NCBI GenBank assembly: GCA_044432885.1
Contig: JAWXUG010000053.1
Span: 1 to 10,010, forward strand
Source of the DNA: CAYJNO01 sp044432885
Lineage (GTDB): Bacteria > Bacillota_I > Bacilli_A > Erysipelotrichales > Erysipelotrichaceae
Length of the DNA stretch: 10,010 bases
Direction: 5' to 3'
Shown here: positions 6,491 to 10,010 of the stretch, one piece after another
Numbering within the stretch: the first letter of the stretch is position 1
Layout of the letters: every line of letters begins with the position of its first letter
Notes under the pieces: model-generated
The model's database searches: none
What the model saw: only the letters and a program-made list of their open reading frames with translations
What the model was told of the DNA's origin: nothing
Program-made: the position numbers and the translations under genes

Positions 6491-6520
6491 TTTAATAAAA
6501 GGCAGTCCTTAGACCACCTT
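6491..6520 (-). terminator. Rho-independent terminator after pgi
   Basis: On the minus strand, AAGGTGGTC (6520-6512) pairs with GACTGCCTT (6507-6499) around the 4-base loop TAAG. This gives nine pairs including two G-U, followed by TTATTAAAG; with the stem's own last two T the tail reads TTTTATT. It begins about five codon-lengths after the pgi stop and ends about 25 bases before the M32 start codon. Confidence 0.68.
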
Positions 6521-6524
6521 ATCT

Positions 6525-7796
6525 TTATTTTCCTAATAATTTGAACATGTTGCGTTTGTATACTTCTACCCCTGGTTGATCAAATGGATTTACTTCTAAC
6601 AAGTAAACACTCATCGCACATGCCTTAAAGAAGAAATAACACATATAACCAAATGTATATGCACTTGTATCAGGCAATGTTAGGATAACATTAGGTACAT
6701 TTCCTGTTTCAACATGAGCTTGTAAGGTTCCTTGTTGAGCCATTTTATTAACCCAATCTAAAGATTTTCCTTCAAGATAGTTCATGTTATCTAAATTTTC
6801 CTCATCATGTGGGAAAACATCATCAATCATTGGTTTATCCACTAATAACAAGGTCTCAAACAACATCTTTTTACCTTCTTGAACAAATTGACCAAGAGAA
6901 TGTAAATCCGTTGAGAAAGTTCCACTATATGGTAGTAATCCCTTACCTTCTTTTCCTTCTGATTCACCGAATAATTGTTTCCACCATTCAGCGACCATCG
7001 TCATTTGTAATTCGTAAGTTACCAACATTTCAGCATCTTTGCCAGCATCTTCCATCATTCTACGCACAACTGCATAAGTGTAAGATGGGTTATCTTCAAG
7101 CACATCTGTGTTCAAATCATCATAAGCTTGTTTAAATCCATCCATTACAGAAACAATATCAATTCCCATAATCGCCATAGGTAATAAACCAACTGCAGTT
7201 AACACTGAATATCTTCCGCCAATATCATCAGGAATGACAAAGGTTTGATAGCCCTCTTTAGTCGCTAATTCTTTTAATGTACCGCGATTTTTATCTGTTG
7301 TTGCGATAATTCTTTTCTTGCATTCCTCACTTCCATAACGCTCTTGCAAAAGTTGTTTAAAGATACGAAATGCCATGGCAGTTTCTGTTGTAGTTCCTGA
7401 TTTTGAAATTACATTTAAATACACACTCTTATTTTCAATGTATTTCATCACTTGTTTAATATAAGTAGATGAGAATGTATTTCCTACAAAAATGACCTCT
7501 TTATTCGTATTAGGATATAATCCTTGAATCATTTCTACTGCAGCACGTGCCCCTAAATAAGAACCACCAATTCCACAAACTAATAACACTTCACAATCAT
7601 CTTTTACTTCATTTGCTAAGTTAACGATTCTTGAAAATTCTTCTTTATCATAATTATTTGGCCAATCAAGCCAACCTAGAAAATCATTTCCAAGTCCTGT
7701 TTTAGTATGTAATAATTCATGAGCCTTTGTTACCTTTGTTTGATAGTCACTCACATTTCCTTCTAATAATGCGTGTGTTAAGTCAATTTTAATCAT
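6525..7796 (-). CDS. pgi: Glucose-6-phosphate isomerase
   Basis: Pgi interconverts glucose-6-phosphate and fructose-6-phosphate in glycolysis and gluconeogenesis. Both signature motifs are present: DDIGGRYSVLTAVGLLP in the middle, and NPFDQPGVEVYKRN near the C-terminus. The sugar-phosphate site VISKSGTTTETAMAF and the opening GIGGSYLGARAA are intact. Catalytic residues by comparison with known enzymes are E278 (FGESEGK), H299 (TDLHSLGQ) and K414 (EVYKRN). At 423 residues it is the short bacillus-type form, and ends just after the last motif, about 15-20 residues before the B. subtilis protein (450). The ATG has AAGGAGG six bases upstream and lies inside the end of the S1-domain gene (8-base overlap), so the two are translationally linked. 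Confidence 0.97.
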   Translation of the reverse strand: MIKIDLTHALLEGNVSDYQTKVTKAHELLHTKTGLGNDFLGWLDWPNNYDKEEFSRIVNLANEVKDDCEVLLVCGIGGSYLGARAAVEMIQGLYPNTNKEVIFVGNTFSSTYIKQVMKYIENKSVYLNVISKSGTTTETAMAFRIFKQLLQERYGSEECKKRIIATTDKNRGTLKELATKEGYQTFVIPDDIGGRYSVLTAVGLLPMAIMGIDIVSVMDGFKQAYDDLNTDVLEDNPSYTYAVVRRMMEDAGKDAEMLVTYELQMTMVAEWWKQLFGESEGKEGKGLLPYSGTFSTDLHSLGQFVQEGKKMLFETLLLVDKPMIDDVFPHDEENLDNMNYLEGKSLDWVNKMAQQGTLQAHVETGNVPNVILTLPDTSAYTFGYMCYFFFKACAMSVYLLEVNPFDQPGVEVYKRNMFKLLGK

Positions 7797-8145
7797 TTAG
7801 GGCCTCCTTAATCCATTCCTTCATTTTTTCTTCAATTGAGTTAAAACCGATTTGGTTATCTGGTAATTTTTTAAATTTACGTTTGCGGTTATTCTTTCTT
7901 AAACTAGGTGCATTTAATGCCTTTAGTGAAAGACGTAAATGTTGATGTTGATCATCATAATCAATTACCTTTAACTGTACAATTTGATTTAAAGAAACAA
8001 AATTTGAAACATCTTTAACAAATCCATCACTTATTTCCGAAATATGTACTAGGCCCATCGTATCCTCATCTACTTTTACAAATGCGCCATAAGCTTGAAT
8101 TCCTGTTACCATTCCTTCTACAATCGATCCGATTTGATATTTCAT
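7789..8145 (-). CDS. yugI: S1-domain RNA-binding protein (YugI/CvfD/GSP13-like)
   Basis: This small cytoplasmic protein has one N-terminal S1 domain (about 5-75) with the typical strands GSIVEGMVTGIQAYGAFV and GLVHISEIS, and the closing RLSLKAL. A very basic stretch (about 83-93, RKNNRKRKFKK) and a short acidic/helical tail follow. Relatives in B. subtilis (YugI) and streptococci (CvfD) are ribosome- or RNA-associated post-transcriptional regulators linked to stress. I choose the ATG at 8145 (118 residues) over that at 8169: AAGGAG lies six bases before 8145 and nothing precedes 8169. Its last codons overlap pgi. As I recall, yugI and pgi also lie in one region in B. subtilis. Confidence 0.9.
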   Translation of the reverse strand: MKYQIGSIVEGMVTGIQAYGAFVKVDEDTMGLVHISEISDGFVKDVSNFVSLNQIVQLKVIDYDDQHQHLRLSLKALNAPSLRKNNRKRKFKKLPDNQIGFNSIEEKMKEWIKEALND

Positions 8146-8169
8146 TCGTCTCTCCTTTTCAACATTCAT

Positions 8170-8198
8170 ATTTTACACTATTTCACAAGTCTTTTAAA
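8170..8198 (-). promoter_or_regulatory. Possible promoter of the S1-domain/pgi unit
   Basis: On the minus strand, TTTAAA (8198-8193) and TAAAAT (8175-8170) are 17 bases apart. Both are partial matches to consensus (four and five of six). The position fits a start of transcription just before the 8145 start codon. Further upstream, a perfect TTGACA lies at about 8250-8255 but has no well-spaced -10. No clear terminator for the glucosidase gene is seen in 8199-8285. Confidence 0.4.
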
Positions 8199-8285
8199 GA
8201 ACAACATCGATGCTATCTATTACAATATCAATGATTAGTAAACTTTGTTTGTCAAATATTTTCAATTAATATCATCAAAACAAAT

Positions 8286-9716
8286 TCATACTTCGCCATT
8301 TTTTTCAATTACACTTTTATACCATTCAAATGATTTCTTTTTGTACCTTTTTAGTGTTCCCTTACCTTCATTGTCTTTGTCTACATAAATGAAACCATAT
8401 CTTTTTTTCATTTCACCTGTAGTAAATGAAACAATATCAATACATCCCCACGGTGTATATCCCAACACATCCACACCATCTAATTCGATGGCCTTTGCAA
8501 TTTCATTTATATGCGATTTTAGATAATCAATACGATAATCATCATTACAGTGATGATCCGCATCTAAGATATCATTTTCCCCAAAACCATTTTCAACGAC
8601 AAAGATTGGTTTTTCATATCGTTCATATAAACTACTCAAAGAAAACCTTAACCCAACAGGATCAATTGTCCATCCCCACTTACTCATATTTACATATGGA
8701 TTGCCCAGTGAATACTCACTACTACCATCTAGTGTATTTTGAATATCTTTACACACATCCTCTTTGACTGTATTACTCATATAGTAACTAATTCCAATAT
8801 AATCCACAGTTCCTTTTTTTAAAATTTCATCATCCTCTTTACTCACCTCAATATGGTAGCCTTTTCTTTGCCATTGTTTCAATATATAGTTAGGATAACG
8901 ACCTCTCACATGAACATCTGTGAAAAAGAATCGATCACGCATAAGCTCTTGGGCCAACATGACATCTTTAGGATTAGATGAATAAGGATAAATTGGAACC
9001 ATCGCGATCATGCATCCTAGCATAAACCCTTTATTCATTTTTCTAGCAGTATCAACTACCATAGCACTCGCTACAAGTTGATGATGAACTACTTGATACA
9101 TCACTTCTTCGCTATTTTTATACTTTGAATAAAGTACCCCTGAACAGGTCCAACCATATAAATCATTGTGGATATTCTTTTGATTATTGATTTCATTAAA
9201 TGTCATCCAGTATTTTACTTTATCTTGATAACGCTCCATTACTGTTATTGCATAATGATAAAAAAAATCTATACACTTTCGATTAGTCCATCCTCCTAAT
9301 TCATTGGCAAGATATAAGGGCATCTCAAAATGACTTAGGGTGATAATCGGTTGAATCCCATTTCGTATGAGCTCATCAAATAAATCATCATAAAATTGAA
9401 GCCCTGCTTCATTGGCTATAGCTTCATCCCCTCTTGGAAAAATTCTTGACCACGCAATAGATGTTCTAAGACACTTAAATCCCATTTCCTTGAATAAGGC
9501 AATGTCTTCCTTATAATGATGATAAAAATCAATTGCACAATGATTAGGATAGTAGACATCCTCCACGATTTTTTCATCAATTTGTCTTTGTGTTTGATTG
9601 CTTCCTGCCCTCATTACATCCGCTATACTTAAGCCTTTATTCCCTAGGTTATAAGCACCTTCACATTGATGAGCAGAAAGAGCCCCACCCCATAAAAAAT
9701 TTGTTGGAAATACCAT
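8286..9716 (-). CDS. GH1 6-phospho-beta-glucosidase
   Basis: This cytoplasmic enzyme hydrolyses phosphorylated beta-glucosides (such as cellobiose-6-phosphate or aryl-beta-glucoside-6-phosphate) brought in by a PTS, releasing glucose-6-phosphate. The 476 residues match the family. GH1 landmarks are FPTNFLWGGALSAHQCEGA at the N-terminus, acid/base E175 (MTFNEIN) and nucleophile E375 (VVENGFG). The phosphate-binding signature S430...K438-x-Y440 (SFTTGEMKKRYGFIYVD) marks it as a 6-phospho enzyme rather than a plain beta-glucosidase. AGAGGGG precedes the ATG. It starts 22 bases after the Rpn gene stop. No PTS gene, antiterminator or RAT/terminator leader is in the window, so its control and transporter must be elsewhere or it is read from upstream. 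Confidence 0.94.
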   Translation of the reverse strand: MVFPTNFLWGGALSAHQCEGAYNLGNKGLSIADVMRAGSNQTQRQIDEKIVEDVYYPNHCAIDFYHHYKEDIALFKEMGFKCLRTSIAWSRIFPRGDEAIANEAGLQFYDDLFDELIRNGIQPIITLSHFEMPLYLANELGGWTNRKCIDFFYHYAITVMERYQDKVKYWMTFNEINNQKNIHNDLYGWTCSGVLYSKYKNSEEVMYQVVHHQLVASAMVVDTARKMNKGFMLGCMIAMVPIYPYSSNPKDVMLAQELMRDRFFFTDVHVRGRYPNYILKQWQRKGYHIEVSKEDDEILKKGTVDYIGISYYMSNTVKEDVCKDIQNTLDGSSEYSLGNPYVNMSKWGWTIDPVGLRFSLSSLYERYEKPIFVVENGFGENDILDADHHCNDDYRIDYLKSHINEIAKAIELDGVDVLGYTPWGCIDIVSFTTGEMKKRYGFIYVDKDNEGKGTLKRYKKKSFEWYKSVIEKNGEV

Positions 9717-9738
9717 TGTGTTCCCCTCTTTCTTATAT

Positions 9739-10010
9739 TTATAAAAATAAATCGTTAATCTCTTTTATCGTTAACCCTGTAAATTCAGAAATCGTGTCAA
9801 TGGATAAATCCCCTTTAATCATCGCTCTTGCAATAGAGATTTGTTCCTCTTTGCGCCCTTCTTCTCTTCCTTCTGACTTAGCATTCTTCAGCTGGTTTCG
9901 TTTAATCCACTCATCTTTCTCTGCTAACTCATAAGCACGAATCACTCTTTCTTCCTCACTTACATAACATAGTTTATCTACGGCTTTTTCCATTACGTCA
10001 TCCACCTTTC
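9739..10010 (-). CDS. C-terminal part of an Rpn-family nuclease/transposase-like protein, cut by the window edge
   Basis: The open frame runs out of the window; about 90 C-terminal residues are visible. A GTG at 10003-10005 is probably an internal valine, not the start, because the frame continues beyond it (Lys before) without an RBS. The tail is typical of the Rpn / PD-(D/E)XK recombination-promoting nuclease family: ERVIRAYELAEKDEWIKR, then a charged helical repeat (SEGREEGRKEEQ), then a short helix pair (IDTISEFTGLTIKEINDL). The PD-(D/E)XK catalytic core would lie in the missing part, so activity cannot be judged. These genes are multicopy and mobile in many gut Firmicutes. The last codons hold a repeated TTAACGAT (about 9751-9774). 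Confidence 0.75.
   Translation of the reverse strand, partial: KVDDVMEKAVDKLCYVSEEERVIRAYELAEKDEWIKRNQLKNAKSEGREEGRKEEQISIARAMIKGDLSIDTISEFTGLTIKEINDLFL

Noticed and set aside
8199..8285. A clear promoter starting from the perfect TTGACA, or a glucosidase terminator
   Set aside because: No -10-like hexamer lies 16-18 bases from the TTGACA, and no stem followed by a T run is present.
8426..8767. Plus-strand frame of 113 codons rich in His and Tyr
   Set aside because: The composition is that of an antisense frame over the glucosidase gene; there is no RBS or motif.
9590..9934. Plus-strand frame of 114 codons spanning the glucosidase start and the Rpn tail
   Set aside because: It is antisense to two well-supported genes and crosses their junction; no RBS or domain is seen.
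10003..10005. GTG as the start of the Rpn-type gene
   Set aside because: The frame continues upstream to the window edge and no ribosome binding site is visible; the family's nuclease core would be missing.

Overview
The window is AT-rich, densely packed, and every supportable gene lies on the minus strand. Short intergenic gaps, ATGA stop/start overlaps, strong AGGAGG-type ribosome binding sites and Firmicutes-type proteins (a YugI-like S1 protein, a short bacillus-type Pgi, a NusG-domain-II/Gx transporter pair, an Rpn-type nuclease tail) point to a low-GC Firmicute. A host-associated anaerobe of the Erysipelotrichia/Coprobacillaceae kind is my guess, from protein style only.

Layout in transcription order (high to low coordinates). 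(1) 10010-9739: C-terminal part of an Rpn-family (PD-(D/E)XK) nuclease/transposase-like protein, cut by the window edge. (2) 9716-8286: a GH1 6-phospho-beta-glucosidase. (3) 8145-6525: an S1-domain RNA-binding protein overlapping pgi (glucose-6-phosphate isomerase), ending in a terminator hairpin. (4) 6474-4981: an M32 carboxypeptidase. (5) 4914-4459: free methionine-(R)-sulfoxide reductase with its own promoter. (6) 4360-1018: a tightly coupled five-gene run behind one good promoter: NusG-domain-II membrane protein, Gx transporter family protein, MBL-fold hydrolase, rimO and mntP. (7) 955-734: a 73-residue hydrophobic protein followed by a terminator-like hairpin. (8) 492-73: a GNAT acetyltransferase, with the first 15 codons of another gene at 47-1.

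Functional links: the phospho-glucosidase releases glucose-6-phosphate, the substrate of Pgi, although the two are probably separate units. In the five-gene run, a pair known from redox/electron-transfer loci sits with RimO, a 4Fe-4S radical-SAM enzyme, and a manganese exporter; metal/redox homeostasis is a possible theme, as is a chance housekeeping grouping. MsrC next door repairs oxidised free methionine.

This is mostly ordinary chromosomal housekeeping sequence. I see no CRISPR array, tRNA, rRNA, complete mobile element or convincing new defence system. The points worth a second look are the orphaned NusG-II/Gx pair in the rimO-mntP operon, a palindrome inside that operon's promoter, two hairpins placed at gene junctions, and two start-codon corrections (4914 and 8145).
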